Source: Cyanothece sp. BG0011 (GTDB lineage: Bacteria > Cyanobacteriota > Cyanobacteriia > Cyanobacteriales > Microcystaceae). Taken from it: 64,000 nt of DNA. Below the pieces are notes generated by a model. That model saw nothing but the letters and a program-made list of their open reading frames with translations. It had not been told where the DNA came from and searched no databases. Where the stretch lies: positions 1 through 64,000 of the forward strand of contig NZ_PRLH01000184.1 in NCBI RefSeq assembly GCF_003013815.1, read 5' to 3'. The first letter of the stretch is position 1; every line of letters starts with the position of its first letter. Both the position numbers and the translations under genes were made by a program. Of the stretch, positions 15,994 through 24,806 are shown piece by piece.

Positions 15994-17409
15994 ATGGCAC
16001 AGGCCACAAAAGCAGGGTTTAATGCCGGTGTTCAAGACTACCGCTTAACCTATTACACCCCCGACTACACTCCCAAAGATACTGATCTATTGGCGTGCTT
16101 CCGTATGACCCCCCAACCGGGTGTTCCTCCTGAAGAAGCCGGTGCAGCCGTTGCAGCAGAATCTTCTACCGGAACCTGGACAACCGTTTGGACCGATAAC
16201 TTAACCGACTTAGATCGTTACAAAGGTCGTTGTTATGACATCGAACCCGTTCCTAACGAAGACAACCAGTATTTTGCGTTTATTGCCTATCCTTTAGACT
16301 TATTTGAAGAAGGATCAGTCACCAACGTTCTCACCTCTTTAGTGGGTAACGTATTCGGGTTCAAAGCATTACGGGCATTACGTTTAGAAGATATCCGTTT
16401 CCCCGTTGCTTTAATCAAAACCTTCCAAGGGCCTCCTCACGGGATCACCGTGGAACGGGATAAATTAAACAAATATGGTCGTCCCTTATTAGGTTGTACC
16501 ATTAAGCCCAAACTTGGTCTATCCGCTAAGAACTACGGACGTGCCGTTTACGAATGTTTACGGGGTGGTTTAGACTTCACCAAAGACGACGAAAACATCA
16601 ACTCTCAGCCCTTCATGCGTTGGCGCGATCGCTTCTTATTCGTACAAGAAGCTATTGAAAAAGCCCAAGCTGAAACCAACGAAGTTAAAGGTCACTACCT
16701 TAACGTCACCGCCGGTACTTGCGAAGAAATGATGAAACGGGCTGAGTTCGCCAAAGAAATTGGCACTCCTATCGTTATGCATGACTTCTTAACCGGTGGT
16801 TTCACCGCTAACACCACCTTGTCTAAGTTCTGTCGTGACAATGGTTTATTACTGCACATTCACCGTGCGATGCACGCTGTAATTGACCGTCAGAAGAATC
16901 ATGGTATTCACTTCCGCGTCTTAGCCAAGTGTTTACGTTTATCTGGTGGTGATCACCTCCACTCTGGAACCGTTGTGGGTAAATTAGAAGGGGAAAGAGG
17001 CATCACCATGGGGTTTGTTGACCTGATGCGCGAAGACTACGTTGAAGAAGATCGCTCTCGTGGTATTTTCTTCACCCAAGACTACGCTTCTATGCCTGGA
17101 ACCATGCCCGTTGCTTCCGGTGGTATCCACGTATGGCATATGCCCGCCTTAGTCGAAATCTTTGGCGACGACTCTTGCTTACAGTTCGGTGGTGGTACCT
17201 TAGGACACCCCTGGGGTAACGCGCCTGGTGCAACCGCTAACCGTGTGGCTCTTGAAGCTTGTATTCAAGCCCGTAACGAAGGTCGTAACTTAGCTCGTGA
17301 AGGTAATGACGTTATCCGCGAAGCTTGTAAGTGGAGTCCTGAGTTAGCTGCTGCTTGCGAACTCTGGAAAGAAATTACATTCGAGTTTGAGGCAATGGAT
17401 ACACTCTAA
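15994..17409 (+). CDS. rbcL: RuBisCO large subunit, form IB
   Basis: Catalyses carboxylation and oxygenation of ribulose bisphosphate in the Calvin cycle; in cyanobacteria it is packed in carboxysomes. The 471-residue protein has the catalytic Lys in TIKPKLGLS, the carbamylated Lys in [14 protein letters not shown], and loop 6 [12 protein letters not shown]. The C-terminal [12 protein letters not shown] contains the RbcX-recognition stretch, consistent with rbcX next in the operon. GGAGG at 15980-15984 sits ten bases before the ATG, fixing the start. Genes rbcX and rbcS follow on the same strand. Confidence 0.99.
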   Translation: MAQATKAGFNAGVQDYRLTYYTPDYTPKDTDLLACFRMTPQPGVPPEEAGAAVAAESSTGTWTTVWTDNLTDLDRYKGRCYDIEPVPNEDNQYFAFIAYPLDLFEEGSVTNVLTSLVGNVFGFKALRALRLEDIRFPVALIKTFQGPPHGITVERDKLNKYGRPLLGCTIKPKLGLSAKNYGRAVYECLRGGLDFTKDDENINSQPFMRWRDRFLFVQEAIEKAQAETNEVKGHYLNVTAGTCEEMMKRAEFAKEIGTPIVMHDFLTGGFTANTTLSKFCRDNGLLLHIHRAMHAVIDRQKNHGIHFRVLAKCLRLSGGDHLHSGTVVGKLEGERGITMGFVDLMREDYVEEDRSRGIFFTQDYASMPGTMPVASGGIHVWHMPALVEIFGDDSCLQFGGGTLGHPWGNAPGATANRVALEACIQARNEGRNLAREGNDVIREACKWSPELAAACELWKEITFEFEAMDTL

Positions 17410-17420
17410 TTTTGGGATAA

Positions 17421-17460
17421 TTGTTAGTTTTTAGGAATATAAAACACTAAAAACTAACAA
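17421..17460 (+). promoter_or_regulatory. 14-bp perfect hairpin between rbcL and rbcX
   Basis: Arms TTGTTAGTTTTTAG (17421-17434) and CTAAAAACTAACAA (17447-17460) around a 12-base loop. No T-run follows, so it is more likely an mRNA-stabilising or processing element, or partial attenuator, that sets rbcL excess over rbcX/rbcS. Confidence 0.7.
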
Positions 17461-17490
17461 CTGTGTCCGAGGAGGGACAGGTAGGCGTTT

Positions 17491-17889
17491 ATGTATCCCA
17501 AAAAAATAGCTAACGACACGGCAGAGGTCATCCAAAATTACCTGACTTATCAAGCGGTTCGTATCATTCTTGACCAACTATCGGAAACCAACCCCAAACA
17601 AGCCATCTGGCTAAGGCAATATACCGCTTCTCATAATATCCAAAAAGGAGAAAGCTTTATTGAGGGGTTAATGGAAGAAGATAAAGAGCTAGTCATGCGT
17701 ATTCTCAAAGTTAGGGAATATCTAGCTTCAGAGGTGATGGAATTTATGCCCCAGATGGTGCGACACGGCATTAGTCAGTCCAATATGGAACACCGTCGTC
17801 AGCTATTGGAAAGGCTTACCCGTTCTTCCTCCGTATCCTCAACTCCTTCTGAGTCAGAAAATGATGACTCAAACCCTAATTGTGATTAA
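17491..17889 (+). CDS. rbcX: RuBisCO assembly chaperone RbcX
   Basis: RbcX dimers bind the C-terminal tail of RbcL and stabilise RbcL dimers during assembly of the holoenzyme. The 132-residue protein has the helical core seen in the family: DTAEVIQNYLTYQAVRIILDQL, NPKQAIWLRQYTASHNIQKGE and IEGLMEEDKELVMRILKVREYL. The tail after residue 115 is Ser-rich and variable, as usual. Its location between rbcL and rbcS is the classic cyanobacterial form IB arrangement. Confidence 0.97.
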   Translation: MYPKKIANDTAEVIQNYLTYQAVRIILDQLSETNPKQAIWLRQYTASHNIQKGESFIEGLMEEDKELVMRILKVREYLASEVMEFMPQMVRHGISQSNMEHRRQLLERLTRSSSVSSTPSESENDDSNPNCD

Positions 17890-17912
17890 TTTGAGATAGG
17901 AATCTACCAACA

Positions 17913-18248
17913 ATGAAAACATTACCTAAAGAGCGTCGTTACGAAACCCTTTCTTATTTACCCCCTTTAACCGATCAACAAATTGTTCGTCAAGTTCAAT
18001 ATGTATTGGATCAAGGCATGATTCCTGGGGTTGAATTTGAAGAAAATCCTCAGCCTGAGACTCACTTCTGGACCATGTGGAAGTTACCTTTATTCGGTGC
18101 TAGTTCGGCTCAAGAAGTATTAGCCGAAGTACGGGAATGTCGTTCTGAGTATCCTAATGCTTATATTCGTGTGATTGGTTTTGACAACATCAAACAGTGT
18201 CAAACCATGAGCTTTATCGTTCATAAGCCCAATAACCGTGCATTCTAA
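17913..18248 (+). CDS. rbcS: RuBisCO small subunit
   Basis: The 111-residue small subunit caps the RbcL octamer. Signatures seen are the N-terminal [19 protein letters not shown], the central [13 protein letters not shown], and the C-terminal [20 protein letters not shown]. It is the last gene of the rbcLXS unit, 23 bases after rbcX. A 12-bp stem-loop follows at 18277-18313. Confidence 0.98.
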   Translation: MKTLPKERRYETLSYLPPLTDQQIVRQVQYVLDQGMIPGVEFEENPQPETHFWTMWKLPLFGASSAQEVLAEVRECRSEYPNAYIRVIGFDNIKQCQTMSFIVHKPNNRAF

Positions 18249-18276
18249 GCTGTTTTAGAGAAATTTGTTCGGTAAC

Positions 18277-18313
18277 TATTAGCCTACCTACAGTGATTGT
18301 GGGTAGGCTAATA
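18277..18313. terminator. Stem-loop ending the rbc operon
   Basis: Perfect 12-bp arms TATTAGCCTACC (18277-18288) and GGTAGGCTAATA (18302-18313) with a 13-base loop. Only a weak T-run follows (TTAT), so termination strength is uncertain. It overlaps the end of the doubtful minus-strand frame at 18288-18704. Confidence 0.65.
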
Positions 18314-18704
18314 TTATAGCAAAATCAATTGTGAAATGATTTATTGCTTCACTCCCAGGTAAACCAATGCGTCGCTGGGCTTTATCCGTTAAAGTTCCTT
18401 GACAATAAGCGGTGAATAAAGTAAAGAAAATTTCTCCATAGGAAATCGATGTCCATCCAAGAGAAAAACAACATATTGAGGATGATAAACAATGGGTAAA
18501 TTCATCGTTAACTAGATTTAAAAAGAATAAAAGAAGAAGCATCACCAAGGTGGAAGTAAAATAAATTGTAGTATCTGCTTCGACACCTAAGAATATACGA
18601 ATAATCTCTATATTTTTACGAGATATGGCTATATCAAGACGGTTCACTCGACATTCATAGTATTTATGTATTAAGCTATATAAATGTAGTTTATAATAGC
18701 TCAC
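18288..18704 (-). CDS. Doubtful hypothetical protein or remnant
   Basis: An open frame of 138 codons whose stop falls inside the rbc operon hairpin. The C-terminal part (FTAYCQGTLTDKAQRRIGLP) has protein-like composition, while the N-terminal half is rich in Ile, Tyr, Leu and Cys and looks like translated AT-rich DNA, apart from one hydrophobic stretch (TLVMLLLLFFLNLV). I recognise no family. It may be a decayed gene of which only the 3' third is original. Confidence 0.25.
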   Translation of the reverse strand: MSYYKLHLYSLIHKYYECRVNRLDIAISRKNIEIIRIFLGVEADTTIYFTSTLVMLLLLFFLNLVNDEFTHCLSSSICCFSLGWTSISYGEIFFTLFTAYCQGTLTDKAQRRIGLPGSEAINHFTIDFAIILAYPQSL

Positions 18705-18727
18705 GTAACAATTATTGTAGATTAACT

Positions 18728-19168
18728 ATGAATAACATTACACATAAAGGTGAAATTGTATTAGGTAACTCCAAAATCTCATGTTATGTCTTAGAAGATG
18801 GGAGACGAGTATTATCTGGCAGAGGAATGCAAGGTGCTTTAAAAATGGTTGATGATGAAGACGCAAGTAAAACTGCAGGAACAAGATTAAATAGATATTT
18901 AGAACAACAGTCTTTAAAACCTTATTTGTATAAGAATAAAAATCCTGATATTTTTAAGCCGATTGAATGTTATCAAGGCAAAATGAAAATTAATGGTTAT
19001 GAAGCTTCTGTTTTAGTGGAGATTTGTGATGCGTTTTTAGAAGCAAGGCAAAATTTAGTATGGGATGAGTTTATGAAACATTTTCGTAAATTGATAAGCA
19101 CTAGAAGGAAACTTCAGGAGGAAGAAAGATTTAAGCAGCTAGAAATGGAGTTTGAAGATCCTACATAA
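18728..19168 (+). pseudogene. Truncated P63C-domain type protein (N-terminal part only)
   Basis: Residues 1-110 match the N-terminal half of proteins annotated as P63C domain-containing: GEIVLGNSKISCYVLEDGRR, VLSGRGMQGALKMVDDED, TRLNRYLEQQSLKPY, then INGYEASVLVEICDAFLEAR. After the FLEAR point the family normally continues with the P63C region, but here a short unrelated charged tail (LISTRRKLQEEERFKQLEME) ends the frame at residue 146. Such genes occur in mobile and phage-like regions. It is probably a remnant, although a short functional form cannot be excluded. Confidence 0.6.
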
Positions 19169-19232
19169 TTGATAAATCCATTGGTTAATCTCGCTTTTAA
19201 CAAAGGTGACCACTAATTAAATTAATAGTTGG

Positions 19233-19260
19233 TCACTGTTCACTGTTCACTGTTCACTGT
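19233..19260. repeat. Heptamer tandem repeat (TCACTGT x4)
   Basis: Four perfect contiguous copies of TCACTGT ending one base before the stop codon of the leftward GntR gene. Confidence 0.95.
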
Positions 19261-19261
19261 A

Positions 19262-20245
19262 TTAGCCAAGTCCTAACTCTCGTTTGAGGAGGTTAATCGA
19301 CTTTTCTCCGATGTAATATTCCGAGCAAAAAATATCTGGGGGACGAATTAAATCATCTCTAACGGTGAGAATGGCTTCTTTAACCAACTCATAACTAGCC
19401 GGATCACTCATAATGGTTTGTGCCGATCGCGCTAAGGTTAACAGTTGACGGCGATCGCTTGCTGGTGCAGTGATTAATAATAAATCATCTCCCCGTAAAC
19501 TATGGATGAGGATTTCTGCCACGCGAATAATCCCTGGACTTAAACTAACAATCCCTAAACGAGTATCTTTCGGTAATTCTTTAATCATGGCTAATTCTTT
19601 GCCATAATCGTAGATATCGATGGGGAAGACACGGGTTGCATGGGGAGAGGCAATTAATTCGGCTTCGGGGATAAAGTAACGGCTAGTGACGACAGTGGCA
19701 GATTCTTTTTGAGCTAAAACTTGGTCTAATTCTTCAATTGATACTAATTCGACGGGAATAGCGAGGGCTTTTTCTAATTCTTGTAAAATCAGTTCGCCGG
19801 CCCCCATATCTCTACTGGGAACGGTAACGATCACTTGTGCGCTACAGCGTAACCGCCAATCAATGACGGCTAAAAATAATTCTTTCGCTTGGGTAAGGGT
19901 TAAGCCTTGTCTGAGGAGTTCATCTAGGCTTTTATAAACCAGTTGACTTTCTTGAGGATATTGGGTGAATAAGGGGGACTCAGGAAAAGAGATGTCTTCG
20001 TTGTTTTGTGCTTTAACATAGATTCCTGAACCAGCGATAGATTCGACGAGGCCCGCTTCTTCGAGTTGTTGATAAACTTTACTGATGGTATTGCGATGGA
20101 GTCCTGTCATGGTGGCGAGTTGACGGGTACTCGGTAAACGATGGCCGGGGGGATATTGACGAGAGGCGATCGCAAATCGAATCTGATCAAACAGTTGTTT
20201 GGACGCGGGAATATCACTATCGGATTGTATTTTGAACTGGAGCAT
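19262..20245 (-). CDS. GntR family transcriptional regulator
   Basis: A 327-residue regulator. The N-terminal winged helix is typical GntR: ASKQLFDQIRFAIASRQYPPGHRLPSTRQLATMTGLHRNTISKVYQQLEEAGLVES at about residues 13-68, where the RLPSTRQLA turn and the wing GSGIYV are clear. The C-terminal 240 residues lack the aminotransferase fold of MocR proteins and are too long for a simple UTRA domain; their ligand is unknown. The ATG at 20243-20245 (MLQFKIQSD) is preferred over one six codons upstream. The regulated genes are not evident from the neighbourhood. Confidence 0.85.
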   Translation of the reverse strand: MLQFKIQSDSDIPASKQLFDQIRFAIASRQYPPGHRLPSTRQLATMTGLHRNTISKVYQQLEEAGLVESIAGSGIYVKAQNNEDISFPESPLFTQYPQESQLVYKSLDELLRQGLTLTQAKELFLAVIDWRLRCSAQVIVTVPSRDMGAGELILQELEKALAIPVELVSIEELDQVLAQKESATVVTSRYFIPEAELIASPHATRVFPIDIYDYGKELAMIKELPKDTRLGIVSLSPGIIRVAEILIHSLRGDDLLLITAPASDRRQLLTLARSAQTIMSDPASYELVKEAILTVRDDLIRPPDIFCSEYYIGEKSINLLKRELGLG

Positions 20246-20319
20246 AGCGGCCACGCCGAACAAACAATATCAGATTAATGGACATAATTTTACCCCGAAT
20301 CGTTCCTGAAAATTTAAGT

Positions 20320-20432
20320 TATAGCAGTTCTCATACTCGTAAGGTACACAAGTGATCGCTTTAAGGCAACAGGCAAGAGGCAATAGTCAAGAGTTAAAAA
20401 TGTACCTCATTTCTAATGAGAAAAGCTGTATT
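20320..20432. repeat. TATAGCAGTT-ended MITE-like element with heptamer core, copy 1
   Basis: Begins TATAGCAGTTCTCATACT, carries AAGGTACA and TCGCTTTAAGGCA, then a period-7 core (AGGCAAC AGGCAAG AGGCAAT AGTCAAG, 20364-20391), and ends TGTACCTCATT...AGCTGTATTA. The two ends are imperfect inverted repeats. A second copy, inverted, is at 57094-57202 with the same ends and different heptamers. Confidence 0.75.
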
Positions 20433-20491
20433 AATTTTTATTGTTAATTATGATAGGCGCACCGAAAAGTGGATCTTTTCGAGATCGCTTA

Positions 20492-21300
20492 TTAATTAGA
20501 TTCTACAATGTTTCTAACTTGTTCAATCTCTAACTCTAATGCTTGAGCAATTTGTTCTACCGTTAAACCTAATGCGACTAAGCGAGGAATAGAGGATATT
20601 TTCGCAGCTAACTCTCCTTCCTGTCTTCCTTGTTCTATCCCTTCCTCTAATGCTTCTTGATACACTTTTGTTTCTCTAAGATCACTTAAACTAAACATTT
20701 TTTCTATCTCCTGACGACTAATCAACGGAAGTTTATAGACGAGAATTGTCTCTATTAATTGTAATATATTTTCTTGTTTTTGTTATCATTAAATTCCTGT
20801 TTAACTTGTTCAATTAATTCTTTTCCATGTTCAATGGCATTTTTTTGAGGACTGATAATTAATTTTAGGGTTTTTAGTCCGACTGATTCTATGTTATCTA
20901 ATTCATTGAGATAAAATCGTTTAACTCTCTCTGAGTTTAATATTTCTTGATAACGAGAGGTGTTCCTTATTTCTACGTTACGGTTCGGATAAATGACAAC
21001 GCCTTGCCAATTATTACTTAATTTTGTTTGATGGAGATACAAGAAGATTTCACTAAAAAATCGAGAATAAAATTGCTCATCTTTTTGAAATTGGACTTCA
21101 ACAAAATAGATGAGTTTATCTTCAGTATCAGGAAGAAATACCCCATCAATACGGAATGCCAATTGTTTAATTTCGACGGAAGAAAATTCATAATTATTGA
21201 CAGTAGTTTCAGGAAGGTTGAGTAAGTCAAAAAAGCAACGGGGAAAGGTTTGAAATAGTTGATAAAAAATGCTGTCAGTTTTCACAAAATATTGAGTCAA
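20492..21300 (-). pseudogene. Frameshifted Rpn-type nuclease/transposase-like protein (DUF2887-like)
   Basis: Two frames make up one protein. The first part (21300 to 20755) reads MTQYFVKTDSIFYQLFQTFP, IDGVFLPDTEDKLIYFVEVQFQ and FYSRFFSEIFLYLHQ, the PD-(D/E)XK-like core of cyanobacterial Rpn/DUF2887 proteins. The second (20725 to 20492, open from before the break) reads ISRQEIEKMFSLSDLRETKV and then the charged tail EEGIEQGRQEGELAAK. The phase changes in an A-rich stretch near 20760-20785; a single base loss joins the frames as QENILQLIETILVYKLP. Such genes are selfish or recombination-promoting elements and often decay. Confidence 0.8.
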
Positions 21301-21754
21301 TTAATGATTTTTGTAGAGATGTTTCATGAAACGTCTCTACATGGTTGTGATGGTGATATATTACAGGTTACAAGTCTTTGCGCGAGAGAATAGATTTTCC
21401 CATATTCCTCCTCCTCCCCACTCTACTATTTGACTTCTCATCCTAGGGAGGTGTCCCACTGGTGTACTATCTTGTATTTTAAAAGTAAGGTCTGAGTAAC
21501 TCACATATTTTCCTTCTTTTATCCAACCGACACGATCGCAGATAGGATATCAACTTTCTTCAAAAATTCTTAACCTATTCTGCCTCCTGCCTCCTGCCTC
21601 CTATCTCCTGCCTCCTATCTCCTGCCTCCTATCTCCTGCCTCCTACCTCCTGCCATTCGATATAAATGTTGAAATTTTTTATGTTATAAGGGAGACAACA
21701 TAACTAAAATAGAAGATATAGATTAGATATTAAGTAAGTGAGACGGTTTGCCCT
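21301..21754. other. ilvB upstream region with heptamer array
   Basis: About 450 bases with no convincing gene. It contains a palindromic string at about 21310-21340 (AGAGATGTTTCATGAAACGT), the heptamer array at 21584-21653, and the ilvB leader with a small TATGTT/AACATA stem and a GGGAGA box at 21690-21698. No riboswitch or attenuation peptide was recognised. Confidence 0.55.
21584..21653. repeat. Heptamer tandem repeat (CTCCTGC/CTCCTAT, 10 units)
   Basis: Ten contiguous 7-base units: CTCCTGC twice, then CTCCTAT and CTCCTGC alternating, with one CTCCTAC. It lies about 100 bases before ilvB. Confidence 0.95.
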
Positions 21755-23614
21755 GTGGTTTCTTCAATAGCAAAAATAACTCCACCCTTAGCAGAAACTC
21801 CCCAACGCCAGACAGGGGCCTATGCCTTGATCGATAGTTTAATTCGTCACGGCGTTAAGCACATTTTTGGCTATCCAGGAGGAGCCATTCTTCCTATTTA
21901 TGATGAATTATACCGAGCCGAAGCAAGGGGAGACATCCAACATTTCTTAGTGCGCCACGAACAAGGTGCGTCCCACGCAGCGGATGGTTACGCCCGCGCC
22001 ACGGGTAAAGTGGGAGTCTGTTTCGGAACCTCTGGCCCGGGAGCGACTAACTTAGTCACAGGGATCGCTACAGCGCACCTCGATTCTATTCCGATGGTGG
22101 TGGTAACGGGACAAGTGGGACGGGCGGCCATTGGTAGCGATGCGTTCCAAGAAACGGATATTTTTGGCATTACTCTGCCCATTGTTAAACATTCCTATGT
22201 GGTACGTCATGCTGAAGATATGGCCAATATTGTGGCTGAAGCGTTTCATATCGCCAGTACCGGACGGCCTGGCCCTGTGTTGATCGATGTTCCCAAGGAT
22301 GTGGGTTTAGAAGAATGTGATTATATTCCTGTTGAACCGGGCCAAGTTAAAGTACCTGGGTATCGTCCCACGGTAAAAGGCAACCCTCGTCAAATTAATG
22401 CAGCTTTATCTTTAATTGAAGGGTCAGAACGTCCTTTATTATATGTTGGAGGAGGAGCGATCGCAGCCAATGCTCACGCTCAAGTTCAAGAATTTGCTGA
22501 ACGCTTTCAAATTCCTGTCACCACGACGTTAATGGGAATAGGTTCCTTTGATGAACATCACCCGTTATCCGTGGGAATGTTAGGAATGCACGGCACCGCT
22601 TACGCTAACTTTGCGGTGAGTGAGTGTGATTTATTGATCGCGGTGGGATCACGGTTTGACGATCGCGTAACGGGTAAATTAGATGAATTTGCTTCCCGGG
22701 CCCGAGTCATTCATATTGATATTGATCCGGCAGAAGTGGGTAAAAATAGACTCCCTGAAGTTCCTATCGTCGGAGATGTACGTCAGGTATTAGAACAATT
22801 ATTACAGCGATCGCGGGAAATTGATGTTCCTTTGGATGCTGAGAAACATCAACCTTGGTTAAACCGGATCAACCGTTGGCGCGAACAATATCCCCTCACT
22901 GCACCCCATTATGACCATAGCATCTCTCCTCAAGAGGTGATTGTAGAAGTGGGTCGTCAAGCTCCTCACGCTTACTATACGACGGATGTGGGACAGCATC
23001 AAATGTGGGCGGCTCAATTCTTAAATAACGGGCCCCGTCGTTGGATTTCTAGCGCAGGGTTAGGAACCATGGGTTATGGAATGCCAGCAGCTATGGGGGT
23101 TAAGGTGGCTCTGCCAGAAGAAGAGGTTATCTGTATTAGTGGTGATGCGAGTTTTCAGATGAATCTCCAGGAGTTGGCAACCCTGGCACAGTATAACATT
23201 GCTGCGAAAACGGTCATTATTAATAATGGTTGGCAGGGGATGGTACGCCAATGGCAACAAACCTTTTACGGCGAGCGTTATTCTTCGTCTAATATGCAGA
23301 CAGGAATGCCTGATTTTGAATTGTTGGCTAAAGCGTTCGGGGTTAAAGGAATCACCGTTAGAGAGCATTCTCAGTTAGCTGGTGCGGTGGCTGAAATGTT
23401 AGCCCATGATGGCCCTGTGTTGATGGATGTTCATGTGAAACGGGATGAAAATTGTTATCCCATGGTTGCACCCGGAAAGAGTAATGCTCAAATGATCGGA
23501 CTGCCTGAGTTAAAGTCTAACCAGTTGATGACGGAGTTAACCCGTTGTAGTTACTGTGGTACGGATAACCCTGTTACTAACAAGTTTTGTCCTGAATGTG
23601 GCACAAAAATATAA
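21755..23614 (+). CDS. ilvB: Acetolactate synthase large subunit with C-terminal zinc ribbon
   Basis: ThDP-dependent enzyme making acetolactate or acetohydroxybutyrate, the first committed step of valine, leucine and isoleucine synthesis. The 619-residue protein shows the catalytic Glu in [20 protein letters not shown], and the ThDP/Mg motif [20 protein letters not shown] ending [12 protein letters not shown]. Residues about 593-619 form a four-Cys ribbon (CSYCGTDNP...FCPECG) that is not part of the usual enzyme. The GTG at 21755 is the start; an upstream ATG in frame is not seen. The regulatory subunit (ilvN) is not adjacent. Confidence 0.95.
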   Translation: MVSSIAKITPPLAETPQRQTGAYALIDSLIRHGVKHIFGYPGGAILPIYDELYRAEARGDIQHFLVRHEQGASHAADGYARATGKVGVCFGTSGPGATNLVTGIATAHLDSIPMVVVTGQVGRAAIGSDAFQETDIFGITLPIVKHSYVVRHAEDMANIVAEAFHIASTGRPGPVLIDVPKDVGLEECDYIPVEPGQVKVPGYRPTVKGNPRQINAALSLIEGSERPLLYVGGGAIAANAHAQVQEFAERFQIPVTTTLMGIGSFDEHHPLSVGMLGMHGTAYANFAVSECDLLIAVGSRFDDRVTGKLDEFASRARVIHIDIDPAEVGKNRLPEVPIVGDVRQVLEQLLQRSREIDVPLDAEKHQPWLNRINRWREQYPLTAPHYDHSISPQEVIVEVGRQAPHAYYTTDVGQHQMWAAQFLNNGPRRWISSAGLGTMGYGMPAAMGVKVALPEEEVICISGDASFQMNLQELATLAQYNIAAKTVIINNGWQGMVRQWQQTFYGERYSSSNMQTGMPDFELLAKAFGVKGITVREHSQLAGAVAEMLAHDGPVLMDVHVKRDENCYPMVAPGKSNAQMIGLPELKSNQLMTELTRCSYCGTDNPVTNKFCPECGTKI

Positions 23615-23623
23615 CAGGCATTC

Positions 23624-23651
23624 TAGCAATAGGCAATAGGCAATAGGCAAA
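23624..23651. repeat. Heptamer tandem repeat (AGGCAAT)
   Basis: TAGCAAT, AGGCAAT, AGGCAAT, AGGCAAA in the gap after ilvB. Confidence 0.85.
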
Positions 23652-23692
23652 ACAAGACGTTTTCTATCCTGTTGCCTTTTACTTTGAAAGAT

Positions 23693-24232
23693 TCATTTAA
23701 TGGTTAAACTATAGTCTTCATTATCGTCCAAAAAAGCCCAATCAATGTCTTTTTGAGATTTGAGGGCTTTTCTTATTTCTGTTAGATTTGGTTCAATTTT
23801 CACCCGTTTAAATTCATCGGGAAGGTCTTCTGGTTCTACTTTTAAACAAATACTCGGTTGTTTCTTTCTCATGGATAATTTACAAGTGACACCCTCAATT
23901 TTTGTTTTATTAACCCGTTGCATTTCCCTAATTAGATAGTTTCGTAATTTATCCCCTTGTTTTTCACTCATACTGGCTAAAACTCTGATCCGTTTTGCTT
24001 CTGCTTTTCTTGCTTCGGTTATTGCTTCTAAATACTTAATGTAATGGGCGACTTTTTCAGCTTTTTCTTCAAAGTTTGTATCAGCAGTTAACCACTCAGA
24101 AAAGAGTTCATTGATTTTAACTTCTTTTTCTTCTTCGCTTAATTCTTCAGACTCTTGAAGTCGACTTATTAAGTTTTCTAGTTCAATCATTTCCTCAGAA
24201 ATATTCCAAAGGGTATGATTAGATTGACTCAT
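23693..24232 (-). CDS. Siphovirus Gp157-like protein
   Basis: The 179-residue protein has the Gp157 layout: a long coiled helix (NFEEKAEKVAHYIKYLEAITEARKAEAKRI, about 55-85), then LRNYLIREMQRVNKTKIEGV, then the C-terminal block LSMRKKQPSICLKVEPEDLPDEFKRVKIEPN with the characteristic small beta domain and IRKALKSQKDI. In streptococcal phages Gp157 relates to phage resistance and single-strand DNA metabolism; its role here is unknown. No other phage gene is near, so this is a lone cargo gene. Confidence 0.8.
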   Translation of the reverse strand: MSQSNHTLWNISEEMIELENLISRLQESEELSEEEKEVKINELFSEWLTADTNFEEKAEKVAHYIKYLEAITEARKAEAKRIRVLASMSEKQGDKLRNYLIREMQRVNKTKIEGVTCKLSMRKKQPSICLKVEPEDLPDEFKRVKIEPNLTEIRKALKSQKDIDWAFLDDNEDYSLTIK

Positions 24233-24282
24233 TTATTTTTCTCCTTTTGATGGAATAATTCCAATTATAATCTTATTAAATA

Positions 24283-24418
24283 TTAGTGTAAATGATTTTC
24301 TGTATATTTTTCTAACCATTTTGCTAAATATGCTTGCTCAATTTCTCCTGATGCTAATTGTTCCATAATTTTGAATTACTATAACAAATTTTTCACTTAT
24401 CCAACGAATATTAGTCAT
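24283..24418 (-). pseudogene. Doc/Fic toxin remnant with internal deletion
   Basis: The ATG at 24416-24418 overlaps the antitoxin stop (TAATG). The first 17 codons, MTNIRWISEKFVIVIQN, match the start of Doc (death-on-curing) toxins. The frame then breaks; a second frame (24366 to 24283) gives EQLASGEIEQAYLAKWLEKY, matching a Doc-type C-terminus. The roughly 90 residues between, including the Fic catalytic loop HPFxDGNKR, are gone, so the toxin is inactive. Confidence 0.65.
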
Positions 24419-24639
24419 TAAGCAAGTTCTCTTAAAGCATTATCATATTGAGAACTACCTTGACGATAAAGAGTCATTGCTTCATCAAATTCTGGATCAT
24501 CGGATGTTATTTGTAGTCCATCAGCAGTTTCTTTAATATATAAGTTATCTCCTTCACTGAGATTAAGTTTTTTGAGAATTTCTTGATGTAATGTTATTCC
24601 TAATGAATCACCAAATTTACGAATTGTTAAAGGTTGCAT
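24418..24639 (-). CDS. AbrB/MazE-type antitoxin, toxin partner decayed
   Basis: A 73-residue SpoVT-AbrB swapped-hairpin protein: LTIRKFGDSLGITLHQEILKKLNLSEGDNLYIKETADGLQI is the DNA-binding half, followed by a toxin-binding acidic tail (DDPEFDEAMTLYRQG). The reading frame is intact although the adjacent Doc toxin is deleted. A perfect 7-bp inverted repeat at 24660-24676 lies 20 bases before the ATG and is the expected autoregulatory operator. Confidence 0.85.
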   Translation of the reverse strand: MQPLTIRKFGDSLGITLHQEILKKLNLSEGDNLYIKETADGLQITSDDPEFDEAMTLYRQGSSQYDNALRELA

Positions 24640-24659
24640 GGACTATTCTCCTAATAAGT

Positions 24660-24676
24660 GTTATCAATATGATAAC
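24660..24676. promoter_or_regulatory. Candidate operator of the AbrB antitoxin
   Basis: GTTATCA-ATA-TGATAAC, perfect 7-bp arms with a 3-base centre, immediately upstream of the antitoxin start on the minus strand. Confidence 0.5.
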
Positions 24677-24806
24677 CTAATGGGATTAAATTGTTAATTC
24701 TTGATCGAAAAAATATACAAAAACCAGAATTCTTAAACATCTTGAGATAAAATATTAAATAAGATGTCTTATACTGTTTCGTTACTCTTTATTCCCTCTA
24801 AACTTT

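Noticed and set aside
15851-16048. 65-codon frame overlapping the rbcL start
   Set aside because: It reads through the rbcL leader and ribosome binding site into rbcL in another frame; no independent support.
23693-24639. Possible prophage around the Gp157 gene
   Set aside because: No integrase, portal, capsid or lysis gene is nearby and flanking genes are ordinary.
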